Positions 16,458 through 23,789 of a stretch of 64,000 nt of DNA are shown here, in pieces; within the stretch, counting starts at the first letter, position 1, and every line of letters starts with the position of its first letter. The position numbers and the translations under genes were made by a program. The notes below the pieces were generated by a model. That model did not search any database and was not told where the DNA came from. It was given only the letters and a program-made list of their open reading frames with translations. Source of the DNA: Conyzicola nivalis (GTDB lineage: Bacteria; Actinomycetota; Actinomycetes; Actinomycetales; Microbacteriaceae); NCBI RefSeq assembly GCF_014639655.1, contig NZ_BMGB01000001.1, positions 2,186,882 to 2,250,881 on the forward strand, given 5' to 3'.

Positions 16458-16484
16458 GACAGGGCGCAGGCGCCATCTGTGACG
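16458..16484 (-). promoter_or_regulatory. ECF41-type promoter of NmrA-like copy 1
   Basis: On the minus strand CGTCACA (16484-16478) and TGTC (16461-16458) are separated by exactly 16 bp, followed by TTAGCTGGTGAAC. The same arrangement precedes the gene starting at 18557. From memory, the published ECF41 promoter is TGTCACA-N16-CGTC. Confidence 0.8.
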
Positions 16485-16496
16485 CTTCGCCGCCGA

Positions 16497-16880
16497 TCAG
16501 TCGGGCTGGTCGTTCCAGTGCCGCAGCTTGTCGCGGCCCAGGACTACCCAGATGGTGGTAACAAGGTCGCGGTCGACTCGCAGGCTGACGACGCCGGCGA
16601 CCTCGCCTCCGCGGCGCAGCACGAGCGCCGACCGCCCGTTCACCTCGCGCTCGGTGGTCTCGGCCGCGTCCGGGTCGAGCAGGTGGCAGAGCGCGCGGGC
16701 GACGTCGGCCGCTCCACGCACTGTGCGGGGTTCGGATGTCGCGGCGCCCCCTCCGTCGTCGGTGAGCATCGCGACATCCGCATGGAGCAGGTGTGCGACC
16801 AACGCCGGCTCCCCCGTCTCGACGGCCAACCGCAACTCGCGCACCGTCATGTCGTGCCGGTCTCCCGACCCACCCGTCAC
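16497..16880 (-). CDS. stand-alone NTF2-like protein resembling the ECF41 C-terminal domain
   Basis: A 127-residue SnoaL/NTF2-like protein. It contains LTDDGGG and GRDKLRHW, positions that correspond to the DGGG and NPxKL motifs of the ECF41 regulatory extension. It looks like that extension encoded separately. The GTG start overlaps the sigma-factor stop (GTGA, 16877-16880), so the two are translationally coupled. It may interact with the sigma factor or core polymerase, or bind the same ligand; this is inference. Confidence 0.8.
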   Translation of the reverse strand: MTGGSGDRHDMTVRELRLAVETGEPALVAHLLHADVAMLTDDGGGAATSEPRTVRGAADVARALCHLLDPDAAETTEREVNGRSALVLRRGGEVAGVVSLRVDRDLVTTIWVVLGRDKLRHWNDQPD

Positions 16881-17770
16881 GAAGCCGCCTCGGCCATCGG
16901 CCGCAGCTTGGCGGGGTTCATCAGCCAGAGCAACTGCTCGATCCCCGATTCGGAGGTCGTCGCGGCGACGATGGTGAACGGCACACCGTCGCGCGAGAGC
17001 TCTACCGAAGGCCGGCCGTTGGCCTCGACCCAGCGCAGGTCGACGCCCGTCCAGAAGTGCGACGAGAACGCGGCCACGAACCTGGCGACGCGCTCGCGGC
17101 CGATGACCGGGATGCGCGCGGCGAGCTTTACCCCGCCGCCGTCGGAATAGCTGACCACGTCGGCCGCGAACAGCCTCTCGAGCACTGCCACGTCGCCGGA
17201 CTGCGCCGCGGTGAGGAACGCGCTGAGCAGCCGCCGGTGTTCGGGTCTCGGAGCCGGCCGGCGTCGCTCGGCCGCGAGATGCTGGCGCGCGCGGCTCACC
17301 AGTTTGCGGGCGCCCGGCACGGTGGATTGCACGATGTCGGCGATGAGCTCGTACGGGTAGTCGAACGCCTCGCGCAGAACGTACGACGCGCGCTCCGCCG
17401 GAGTCAGCTTCTCGAGCAGGAGGAGCACGGCATACTCGAGGGCCTCCCCGCGTTCGGCTCCGAGCTCGGGATCGGCGGTCGTGTCGATCGGGTCGGGCAG
17501 CCACGGGCCGATATACGTCTCGTGACGGGAACGGGCGGACTGGGCGAGGTTCATCGCGAGCCGCGTGGTGATCGTTGCGAGGAATGCCGGAGGATTCTCG
17601 ACGACGGTTCTGTCGGTGGACTGCCAACGCAGCCAGGTGTCCTGCACGATATCCTCGGCCTCCGAGACGCTGCCGAGCATGCGGTAGGCGATGCCGAAGA
17701 GGCGCGGACGAACCGTCGTGAAGGTCGACATCGCCAGCTCGAGGCCACCGCCCGCGTCGGTATCGTGCAC
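16877..17770 (-). CDS. ECF41-group (SigJ-like) RNA polymerase sigma factor
   Basis: A 297-residue sigma factor. Region 2 lies at about 20-85 (LFGIAYRMLGSVSEAEDIVQ), region 4 at about 115-170 (LTPAERASYVLREAF, then a helix-turn-helix), and a fused NTF2-like extension at about 180-297. The three ECF41 hallmarks are present: WLPDP at 90-94 in the linker, DGGG at 210-213, and NPAKL near the C-terminus. In this group the extension replaces an anti-sigma factor. It starts at GTG 17770, 4 bp after the upstream NmrA-like gene, behind GGAGGG. Oxidoreductase neighbours are the known context of ECF41. Confidence 0.93.
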   Translation of the reverse strand: MHDTDAGGGLELAMSTFTTVRPRLFGIAYRMLGSVSEAEDIVQDTWLRWQSTDRTVVENPPAFLATITTRLAMNLAQSARSRHETYIGPWLPDPIDTTADPELGAERGEALEYAVLLLLEKLTPAERASYVLREAFDYPYELIADIVQSTVPGARKLVSRARQHLAAERRRPAPRPEHRRLLSAFLTAAQSGDVAVLERLFAADVVSYSDGGGVKLAARIPVIGRERVARFVAAFSSHFWTGVDLRWVEANGRPSVELSRDGVPFTIVAATTSESGIEQLLWLMNPAKLRPMAEAAS

Positions 17771-17774
17771 GCGC

Positions 17775-18557
17775 TCATCCCTCCGTCGTGATCAGATGCT
17801 GCCGCATCGCGGGGCCCTTCAACCAGTCTTCGAACCGGGTGGGCGTGATGACGACACCGGCACCCGGAAGCAGTTCGTCTTCGCCGAGGTTATTGCCGAA
17901 GTACCGCGCGAGCGGGTCGGCGACGACACTTCGGCTATCGCGCTGCGCCTCGAGTCTGCGCGCCACGAGGTCGTCGAGGGTGAACACGTCAGGACCGGCG
18001 AACTCGACGATGCCGTTCTCGGGAGCCCCGATCGCCACGTTCGCGACGGCCGAGGCCACGTCGTCGGCCGCCATCGGCTGCACCATCGCCCTCGACAGGC
18101 GCACATGCGCGCCGTGGGTGGCTTCGTCGGCGATGCTGCCCAGGAACTCGAAGAACTGGGTGGCGTGCACGATCGTGAACGGGGTGTTCGCCGCCTTGAT
18201 CAACTGCTCCTGTTCGAACTTTGCGCGGAAGTATCCGCGTTCCGATGCCGCGAGCCTGTCGGTGCCCACGACGGACAGCGCGACGTGGTGGCCGACACCG
18301 GCGGCCGCGCCGTACGTGAGCAGGTTCAGCGTCGAGGTTTCGAAGAACTCACGTGCGCCCTCCTCGTCGGTGTACGACGAGTTCGACACGTCGACGACGA
18401 CGTTCGCGCCGGACAGCGCGTCTTCGAGCCCCTCACCGGTGAACGAGTTGACTCCCGTGGCGCGAGCGGCCGCGACGACCGGGTGGCCGTGCCCCGCGAT
18501 TATCCGGACGACCCGGGCTCCGATGAGTCCGGTGCCCCCGACAACGACGACCTTCAT
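17775..18557 (-). CDS. NmrA-like NAD(P)-binding oxidoreductase, ECF41-associated copy 2
   Basis: A 260-residue paralogue of the protein at 15656-16405. It has GGTGLIG at 7-13, VVVDVSNS, HHVALSVVGTDRL and IVHATQFFEF. It is the first gene of a three-gene operon (oxidoreductase, sigma factor, NTF2-like protein) with gaps of 4 bp and -4 bp. The ATG is preceded by GGGAGGGG. The substrate is unknown; ECF41 sigma factors typically control carboxymuconolactone decarboxylases, oxidoreductases or epimerases, and this is the oxidoreductase version. Confidence 0.9.
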   Translation of the reverse strand: MKVVVVGGTGLIGARVVRIIAGHGHPVVAAARATGVNSFTGEGLEDALSGANVVVDVSNSSYTDEEGAREFFETSTLNLLTYGAAAGVGHHVALSVVGTDRLAASERGYFRAKFEQEQLIKAANTPFTIVHATQFFEFLGSIADEATHGAHVRLSRAMVQPMAADDVASAVANVAIGAPENGIVEFAGPDVFTLDDLVARRLEAQRDSRSVVADPLARYFGNNLGEDELLPGAGVVITPTRFEDWLKGPAMRQHLITTEG

Positions 18558-18597
18558 GGTGAACCCCTCCCTGCACGCCGTCGGCCGGCATGCCAGC

Positions 18598-18637
18598 GGT
18601 CACCAGCTATGACCGAGCAGGCGGGAGAAGTGTGACG
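18598..18637 (-). promoter_or_regulatory. ECF41-type promoter of the oxidoreductase-sigma-NTF2 operon
   Basis: On the minus strand CGTCACA (18637-18631) is followed after exactly 16 bp by GGTC (18614-18611) and then ATAGCTGGTGACC (18610-18598). Both core elements and the downstream TAGCTGGTGA are shared with the promoter at 16458-16484, pointing to autoregulation of the sigma factor. Confidence 0.82.
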
Positions 18638-18642
18638 GGCAA

Positions 18643-18861
18643 TTACCGGGAGGGCGGAGGCGTGGCATCCCCGGCGCGCGGCTCGCGTCCGCCGAGCAGC
18701 TTCCAGACGGCGACGCCGGCTCCGAGCAGCACGGCGAAGTCGTCGGTGAGTCCCAGCGGGCCGGTCAGCAGCTCGGGGATGACGTCGATCGGGGACATGC
18801 CGTAGACGAGTGCGGCGGCGGCGACCAGTACGGCGGAGATTACCTTGCGATTGCGTCCCAT
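18643..18861 (-). CDS. DUF1232 (YkvA-like) small membrane protein
   Basis: A 72-residue protein with the DUF1232 core: AALVYGMSPIDVIPELL followed by GLTDDFAVLLGAGVAVW. The hydrophobic segments suggest membrane attachment. Function is unknown. It lies 44 bp downstream of the MerR-type gene on the same strand. Confidence 0.85.
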   Translation of the reverse strand: MGRNRKVISAVLVAAAALVYGMSPIDVIPELLTGPLGLTDDFAVLLGAGVAVWKLLGGREPRAGDATPPPSR

Positions 18862-18905
18862 GCGAACAGAGTACGCACGGGGTCGCTGTGAAAGAACCCC
18901 CTCGG

Positions 18906-19526
18906 TCACCCGAGCGGCCGCGGCCCGAAGCGCTGATACGAGGCGCTCTGCTGGGCGAGGCGTCGAAGCGCGAGCAGCAGCGGCTCGACGAGAACGGTGC
19001 CGAGCACGACGTAGCGCACGGCCGACTCGGCGGAGTCCGTCGGCACGCCCGCGATCTCGGCGTCGGCCACCTCGTGCATGGCGGCCGCGTACGTCTCCAG
19101 CACCCCCTCGGGCAGGTCGAAACCCGCGGACCGCACCCCCTCGAGTGCTTCCGCCACCGCCGCCTTGCCGACGTCGTCGCATCCGTCTGTTCCCCATCCC
19201 CACCGCTCGAGCATCGCGTCTACCGCGCTCGTGTCCGTGGCCTGCGCGACAGGTTTCGCCAAGGCGTGGTGTGCGACGCCGAGCAGATCGTGGCCGGACT
19301 CGGGCGGCGAATCGACCCCGTCGAGCAGCTCGCGCACGGCGGAGATGCTCAGACCCGCGCCGCCGACGAGGGCGCGGATGAGGCGCAGCCGGCGGACGTG
19401 CGTCTCGTCATAGCGGGCCTGGGTGGGCGAGGTGAGCCGGCCGTCGTGCAGCAGACCCTCGCGCAGGTAGTACTTGATCGTGGCGACGGGCACCTCGGTC
19501 GCGGCCGCGAGTTGGGATATTCGCAC
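18906..19526 (-). CDS. MerR-family transcriptional regulator
   Basis: A 206-residue regulator with an N-terminal MerR winged helix (RISQLAAATEVPVATIKYYL, LREGLLHDG, then DETHVRRLRLIRAL) and a larger, poorly conserved C-terminal helical domain without metal-binding cysteines. The GTG at 19526 was chosen because AAGGAG lies 6 nt upstream; an ATG further upstream would run through that site. It is divergent from a DUF4188 gene, the usual partner of this MerR type. Confidence 0.9.
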   Translation of the reverse strand: MRISQLAAATEVPVATIKYYLREGLLHDGRLTSPTQARYDETHVRRLRLIRALVGGAGLSISAVRELLDGVDSPPESGHDLLGVAHHALAKPVAQATDTSAVDAMLERWGWGTDGCDDVGKAAVAEALEGVRSAGFDLPEGVLETYAAAMHEVADAEIAGVPTDSAESAVRYVVLGTVLVEPLLLALRRLAQQSASYQRFGPRPLG

Positions 19527-19536
19527 TAGATACTCC

Positions 19537-19565
19537 TTGACATAGATAGCGCCACTCTCCATTAT
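19537..19565 (+). promoter_or_regulatory. promoter of the DUF4188 gene
   Basis: TTGACA (19537-19542), a 17-bp spacer and CATTAT (19560-19565). Shifted reading gives TTATTA after 19 bp, the elongated spacer of MerR-activated promoters. It lies in the intergenic region shared with the divergent MerR gene. Confidence 0.65.
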
Positions 19566-19599
19566 TAGCGTGTACGGCTATCCAATCGGAGGTTCCACC

Positions 19600-20094
19600 A
19601 TGTCACAGGTTCAGACCGGGCGCATGACGCACCGCTACGACGGCGAGCTGGTGGTCTTCCTCATCGGGATGCGATTCAACCGGCCCTGGCGGGTCAACAA
19701 GTGGCTGCCCGCCTTCCTCGCGATGCCGCGCATGCTGGCCGAGCTATCGAAAGACCCGGACTCGGGTCTTATGGGCTTCCGCCTCAGCTTCAGTGGCGAC
19801 GGGCCCCTCATCGTGCAGTACTGGAACTCGCGCGAGAAGCTCTACGACTACGCGAGCGCGCCCTCCGCCGAGCACCGCCCGGCCTGGACGGCCTTCAACC
19901 AGCGCGCCCGCAAGGCGGCGGGCGCGGTCGGCATCTGGCACGAGACCTACCAGGTCGACCGCGCCGAAACGATGTACGTCGGCATGCCCGCGATCGGCTT
20001 GGCCCGCGCGACGCAGGCCGTGCCGGTGGGCAAGCGGGCGGACCGGGCCGCACAGCGGATGGCCGAGGGGCGCACGCGGCAGAGCGACGGATAG
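19600..20094 (+). CDS. DUF4188 domain protein
   Basis: A 164-residue protein with the DUF4188 pattern (MTHRYDGELVVFLIGMRFNR, KWLPAFLAMPRMLAEL, IVQYWNSREKLYDYA, then IWHETYQV). These resemble heme-degrading/monooxygenase-like ferredoxin folds, but no activity is established. It is typically paired with a MerR regulator, as here. The ATG follows CGGAGG. Its last codons contain an 18-bp stretch repeated at the end of the methyltransferase at 21504-22118. Confidence 0.88.
   Translation: MSQVQTGRMTHRYDGELVVFLIGMRFNRPWRVNKWLPAFLAMPRMLAELSKDPDSGLMGFRLSFSGDGPLIVQYWNSREKLYDYASAPSAEHRPAWTAFNQRARKAAGAVGIWHETYQVDRAETMYVGMPAIGLARATQAVPVGKRADRAAQRMAEGRTRQSDG
20075..20092 (+). repeat. 18-bp direct repeat, copy 1
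   Basis: CGCGGCAGAGCGACGGAT at the 3' end of the DUF4188 gene. An identical copy in the same frame lies at 22099-22116, so both proteins end in RQSDG. Confidence 0.85.
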
Positions 20095-20102
20095 GACGAC
20101 CG

Positions 20103-21245
20103 TCACCCCGGGTATGCCGCCCCCAAGAACCACCGGGGGTCGCCGAGGTAGTCGACCCGTTTGTAGCCGGACCGGTTGAGCGCGAGCTGGCCGGTGCCGG
20201 TCGCGAGTGGCGCGGTCAGGGCCGCGGTGAGTGGTGACTCGAGGTCGGCGGTGCGGATGACGGCGTAGACGTCGCGCGTGAAGACGCCGCGCTGCGTGCC
20301 GGGCGGATACGCCCCTCGCCCGAACAGCGGTCCCGGCATGAGGGGAGGCTGATCGGGGTTGTAGCGGTCGTCGATGGGGCGTTCGCCGTTGATCTTCAAC
20401 AGCGTGTGCACGTCGACGGTCATCGTGCGGTTCACCATGTTGTTCTTCTGCGCGATCCACTGCGACGCGAGGAACGGGATGATCTGCCCCTGCACGCTCA
20501 GCACCCTCGCGTCGTTCTGGGGCGTTGTCGAGCTCCCGCGGACGCACGCGCCGGGTTCCGTCACACCGATGGCGCGGAGGAAGAAGGCGCGCACGTCCGT
20601 CCCCGGCGCGGGCAGTTGCGGGCGCAGCTGCTGGAGGATGTAGGCCCCGTCGTCGTAGACCACCACGGCGTTCGTGCCGAAGACCGACGTGCGGACATTG
20701 CCCGCCGACGTGCAGGTGTAGATCGCGGTGAGCTCCTCCCGCGTGAGGTTGTCGAGCCCGGGCACCAATCGGAAGCCGGCGACACTTACGGCATCGCGCC
20801 CGATCGGCAGGTAGGTTACGACGTCGTCGGCGACGCCCGCGATGTTCACCGGACGGTTCGCGGAACGCACGAAGTCGACCTGTTCCGGGTAGTCACGGAG
20901 CGCCGCGAATCCCGCCGCCTCGCTGGTCGGGCGCGGGATCGGCGTCGCGCCCGGATTTGTGACGATCGTGGGGCTGCCGGTGGGGTCGAAGGATGCGACA
21001 TCCGGAGCCTGGGGCGCACCGGCGGCGATGTTCGCGCGGCCGTTGGACAGCACGTCCCAGAGGACGGATGTGGATGCGGCGCCCACCCCCGCGTATTGGC
21101 GTGCGCCCGGCTCCCACGGGTCGGCGCTCGCGGGCGGTGGGACCGCGAGCGCGAGGGCCGCTGCCGCCACCGAGGCGAGGAGCACTCTGGCGAGGCGGGA
21201 ACGTCTGCTTCGGCCTGTGTTGTTCACTGATTGGCGGCTGGACAT
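20103..21245 (-). CDS. secreted substrate-binding (PstS-like) protein
   Basis: A 380-residue exported protein. A signal peptide (Arg-rich start, then LARVLLASVAAAALALAV, cleavage near ASA-D) precedes the mature chain. The body resembles periplasmic phosphate-binding-like proteins: DYPEQVDFVRSANRP, then NLTREELTAIYTCTSAGN, which is the PstS-type 'LT..EL..IY.G' segment. No lipobox is present, so it is probably secreted or loosely wall-associated rather than a lipoprotein. No ABC transporter genes lie alongside, so a transport role is not supported by context. The ATG at 21245 gives a normal signal peptide. Confidence 0.8.
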   Translation of the reverse strand: MSSRQSVNNTGRSRRSRLARVLLASVAAAALALAVPPPASADPWEPGARQYAGVGAASTSVLWDVLSNGRANIAAGAPQAPDVASFDPTGSPTIVTNPGATPIPRPTSEAAGFAALRDYPEQVDFVRSANRPVNIAGVADDVVTYLPIGRDAVSVAGFRLVPGLDNLTREELTAIYTCTSAGNVRTSVFGTNAVVVYDDGAYILQQLRPQLPAPGTDVRAFFLRAIGVTEPGACVRGSSTTPQNDARVLSVQGQIIPFLASQWIAQKNNMVNRTMTVDVHTLLKINGERPIDDRYNPDQPPLMPGPLFGRGAYPPGTQRGVFTRDVYAVIRTADLESPLTAALTAPLATGTGQLALNRSGYKRVDYLGDPRWFLGAAYPG

Positions 21246-21503
21246 TGGGCACCCCCGATTTGCGGACGCCGGCCGTCGGGGTGCCGCCGGGCGTCTCCAC
21301 GGCGGGCCTGACATGCCGCCGACTGCTCTGAGCTTCGCGCATCAGGGCAACGTTGTCGAGGAGGACAAACGGTGGAGGACACCCCCTGTACCCCTCCCCC
21401 AAGCTCGCACGTTTCTCTCCCAGCATGCCCCCGCAGAGATCCGATGCCCGCAAGACGACCGTCTTACGGGCGCCTCGTTTTCGGCCTGCCTAGACTCGAT
21501 GAA

Positions 21504-22118
21504 ATGGCCATCGAAGCAAGTCGCGCCGCATACTCTCGCAGGGCGACGGAGTACATAGAAATTTTGGGTTCGATGGATTCGGTTCATCCGTCCGATCTGC
21601 AGATCGTATCCACATGGGCTAACACCGTCGAAGGAGACCTCATCGATGCGGGGTGCGGTCCGGGACATTGGACGAACTTCCTGGCCACGCAGGGCTTGAC
21701 CGCTCGGGGCATCGATCAGGTACCCGAGTTCATCGCTCACGCCAGGCGCACCTTTCCCACAGCCGAGTTCGCCTCCGGAAGTCTCGATTCCCTCGAAGCG
21801 GATTCCGGTTCGGTCGGCGGGATTCTTGCGTGGTACTCGTTGATCCATTACGAGCCGAGCGCGATCCAGACTCCCTTGCGAGAGTTCAACCGCGTGCTCA
21901 AGCCAGCGGGCACGCTGCTCATCGGTTTCTTCGCGGGCTCGGTGGTCGATGAATTCGCTCACGCTGTGACGCCGGCATACCGGTGGACCGTCGACGCAAT
22001 CAGCTCCGAACTGGAACACGCTGGCTTCGACGTTCTCGAGTCGCACGTGCGAAGAACCGCCAACCAGCGCCCCCAAGCGACGCTCATAGCCCGGCGCGCG
22101 CGGCAGAGCGACGGATGA
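21504..22118 (+). CDS. class I SAM-dependent methyltransferase
   Basis: A 204-residue Rossmann-fold methyltransferase with the SAM-binding motif I LIDAGCGPGHWTNFLATQG, an acidic loop GIDQVPEFI and the LIHYEP and RVLKPAGTLLIGF motifs. The substrate is unknown. The ATG at 21504 was chosen because TAGACT (21491-21496) ends 7 nt before it; upstream frames add Pro-rich non-conserved residues. Codon use is slightly less GC-biased than its neighbours. It shares its last 18 bp with the DUF4188 gene. Confidence 0.87.
   Translation: MAIEASRAAYSRRATEYIEILGSMDSVHPSDLQIVSTWANTVEGDLIDAGCGPGHWTNFLATQGLTARGIDQVPEFIAHARRTFPTAEFASGSLDSLEADSGSVGGILAWYSLIHYEPSAIQTPLREFNRVLKPAGTLLIGFFAGSVVDEFAHAVTPAYRWTVDAISSELEHAGFDVLESHVRRTANQRPQATLIARRARQSDG
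22099..22116 (+). repeat. 18-bp direct repeat, copy 2
   Basis: Identical to 20075-20092 and in the same reading frame at the end of the methyltransferase gene. The two copies bracket the substrate-binding protein and methyltransferase genes (about 2 kb). Confidence 0.85.
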
Positions 22119-22135
22119 CACTGCTGCCGCAGCTC

Positions 22136-22165
22136 TTGACATGCAAGCGACTACTTGCCTATTGT
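22136..22165 (+). promoter_or_regulatory. arsR-type promoter with inverted repeat in the spacer
   Basis: TTGACA (22136-22141), an 18-bp spacer and TATTGT (22160-22165). The spacer carries GCAAG-N6-CTTGC (22143-22158). The GTG start at 22173 is 7 nt beyond the -10, so the mRNA is probably leaderless and the repeat a good candidate for autorepression. Confidence 0.75.
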
Positions 22166-22172
22166 TCCTGGT

Positions 22173-22454
22173 GTGACGGACGTCTACAGGGCACTTGCCG
22201 ACGAGACGCGACGCGCGCTGCTCGACGAACTCGTTCAGCGCGACGAGCAGACGCTGTTCGAGCTGTGCTCCAAGTTGGCGATGAACCACAACCTGACGCC
22301 GTCGCGCCAGGCGGTGTCGCAGCACCTCGACGTTCTCGAGACCGCCGGGCTGGTTCGCACCGAACGGCGCGGCCGCTACAAGTTCCACACCATCGACACC
22401 GCCCCGCTCGCGGAGATCGCCGAGCGGTGGCCCCGAGGAAAGGCGCAATCGTGA
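22173..22454 (+). CDS. ArsR-family regulator (VOC-associated)
   Basis: A 93-residue winged-helix repressor: YRALADETRRALLDELVQRD at the start, then TPSRQAVSQHLDVLETAGLV as recognition helix and wing. There is a single Cys (ELCSK) and no metal-binding pair. The GTG start overlaps nothing upstream and is positioned for leaderless translation. It overlaps the VOC gene by 4 bp (GTGA). It probably controls its own operon through the 22143-22158 repeat. Confidence 0.9.
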   Translation: MTDVYRALADETRRALLDELVQRDEQTLFELCSKLAMNHNLTPSRQAVSQHLDVLETAGLVRTERRGRYKFHTIDTAPLAEIAERWPRGKAQS

Positions 22455-22840
22455 AACTCCACACCGTCAGCATCTTCGTCGACGACCAGCAGCGTGCCGT
22501 CGAGTTCTACACCGGTCGACTCGGTTTCGCCGTCTCCGCCGACATCCCGATGGGCGAACACCGTTGGCTCACGATCGTCGACCCCGAACGGCCAGACGGA
22601 ACCCAGCTCTCGCTCGAACCGAAGGACCACCCCGCCGTCGGCCCTTTCACCGAGGCCCTCGCCACCGACGGCATTCCGTTCTGCGTGCTCGGCGTCGATG
22701 ATGTGCAGGCCGAGTACGACCGGCTGACCGCGCTCGGCGAGACCTTCACTCAGCCGCCGACGGCGATGGGCCCGGTGATCATCGCGACCCTCGACGACAC
22801 CTGCGGCAATCTGCTGCAGCTCGCGCAGTTCACCGGCTGA
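22451..22840 (+). CDS. VOC-family protein
   Basis: A 129-residue glyoxalase/bleomycin-resistance-fold protein: VSIFVDDQQRAVEFYTGRLG at the N-terminus, MGEHRWLTIVDPE and the closing TCGNLLQLAQF. It is probably a small-molecule-binding or dioxygenase/glyoxalase-type enzyme of unknown substrate. Its GTG start overlaps the ArsR stop, so it is co-translated. Its 3' end overlaps the convergent gene by 11 bp. Confidence 0.9.
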   Translation: MKLHTVSIFVDDQQRAVEFYTGRLGFAVSADIPMGEHRWLTIVDPERPDGTQLSLEPKDHPAVGPFTEALATDGIPFCVLGVDDVQAEYDRLTALGETFTQPPTAMGPVIIATLDDTCGNLLQLAQFTG

Positions 22841-23723
22841 TAGCCGGAACCCAGCACCGCACAGTGTCGCGGTAGCGGCGGAAGTCGTCGCCGAACCGCT
22901 TCTCGAGGTCGGCCTCCTCGTGCGGGCGGATGGCGTGATTCCAGAGCACGGCCCCGAGCACACCGTAGGCGACGACCAGCCACGACGAGAGAAGGAGTCC
23001 GACGGCCGCGCCCTGCAGGAAGCCGGCGACCGCCATGGGATTGCGGATGAACCGGTAGGGACCGGCTATCACGAGCCGGTTCGCCATCGCCGCGGGTAAC
23101 GGCGTTCCGTTGCCGACGACCGACATCGTGACGCCCGACCAGAGGCCCAGCCCGCTCGCGAGCACGAGCACGACCGCGCCGACGACGGGCACGAAGGACG
23201 GAAATGGCAGTGTCACCGACCAGCGGTTCTCGAGAGACGTGATCACGAGCGGCACGACCACGAGGAAGAACCCCCAGAACACCACTATCTGAGCGCCGGT
23301 CGAAACCAGGTGCGCGGCGGCGATCCTGCGCGGCAGCGCGGGCCGAAACGAGAACGGTCCGGCGATGAGCCACGCGGTGGGCACCCGCCCGGTGAGCACG
23401 AGACACAGCGCGAGCACGGAGGCGACGGCGGCCGTCGCCATCACGAGCGCGCCCCATCCCGCCTCGGTCGTGACCGTGGCGTAGACGGCGAGCGCGATCG
23501 CGACCACGAGCGTCCACCCCGTCGCGACCCAGACGGCCGGCCGTACGCCCGATGCCGCGAGCGCCGAACCGACGACGAACAGCGGGATATCGGCCGCCGC
23601 GACCGCGACCGGGTCTAGGCCGCCGAGGGTCACCTCCCGAACGAACGGCGAGACCGCCACCGCGATCCACCACGCGGCGCCGGCGGCGGCCTGCACCCCG
23701 AAGTAGATGCGGCCCCAGAGCAT
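22830..23723 (-). CDS. isoprenylcysteine carboxyl methyltransferase (ICMT)/PEMT-like membrane protein
   Basis: A 297-residue membrane protein with seven to eight hydrophobic segments. The C-terminal part has the ICMT/PEMT-type signature GPYRFIRNPMAVAGFLQGAA, followed by HEEADLEKRFGDDFRRYRDTV, where the Glu pair and Tyr are family hallmarks. Bacterial members methylate or reduce unknown lipids. The N-terminal about 150 residues form an additional membrane domain not typical of the minimal family. Confidence 0.85.
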   Translation of the reverse strand: MLWGRIYFGVQAAAGAAWWIAVAVSPFVREVTLGGLDPVAVAAADIPLFVVGSALAASGVRPAVWVATGWTLVVAIALAVYATVTTEAGWGALVMATAAVASVLALCLVLTGRVPTAWLIAGPFSFRPALPRRIAAAHLVSTGAQIVVFWGFFLVVVPLVITSLENRWSVTLPFPSFVPVVGAVVLVLASGLGLWSGVTMSVVGNGTPLPAAMANRLVIAGPYRFIRNPMAVAGFLQGAAVGLLLSSWLVVAYGVLGAVLWNHAIRPHEEADLEKRFGDDFRRYRDTVRCWVPAISR

Positions 23724-23789
23724 GCCCGAAGACTAGCAGCGGCAAGTCAACCGCCTTGAGCCGAATCCCTCGATCCCTAGGGTGGCGGT

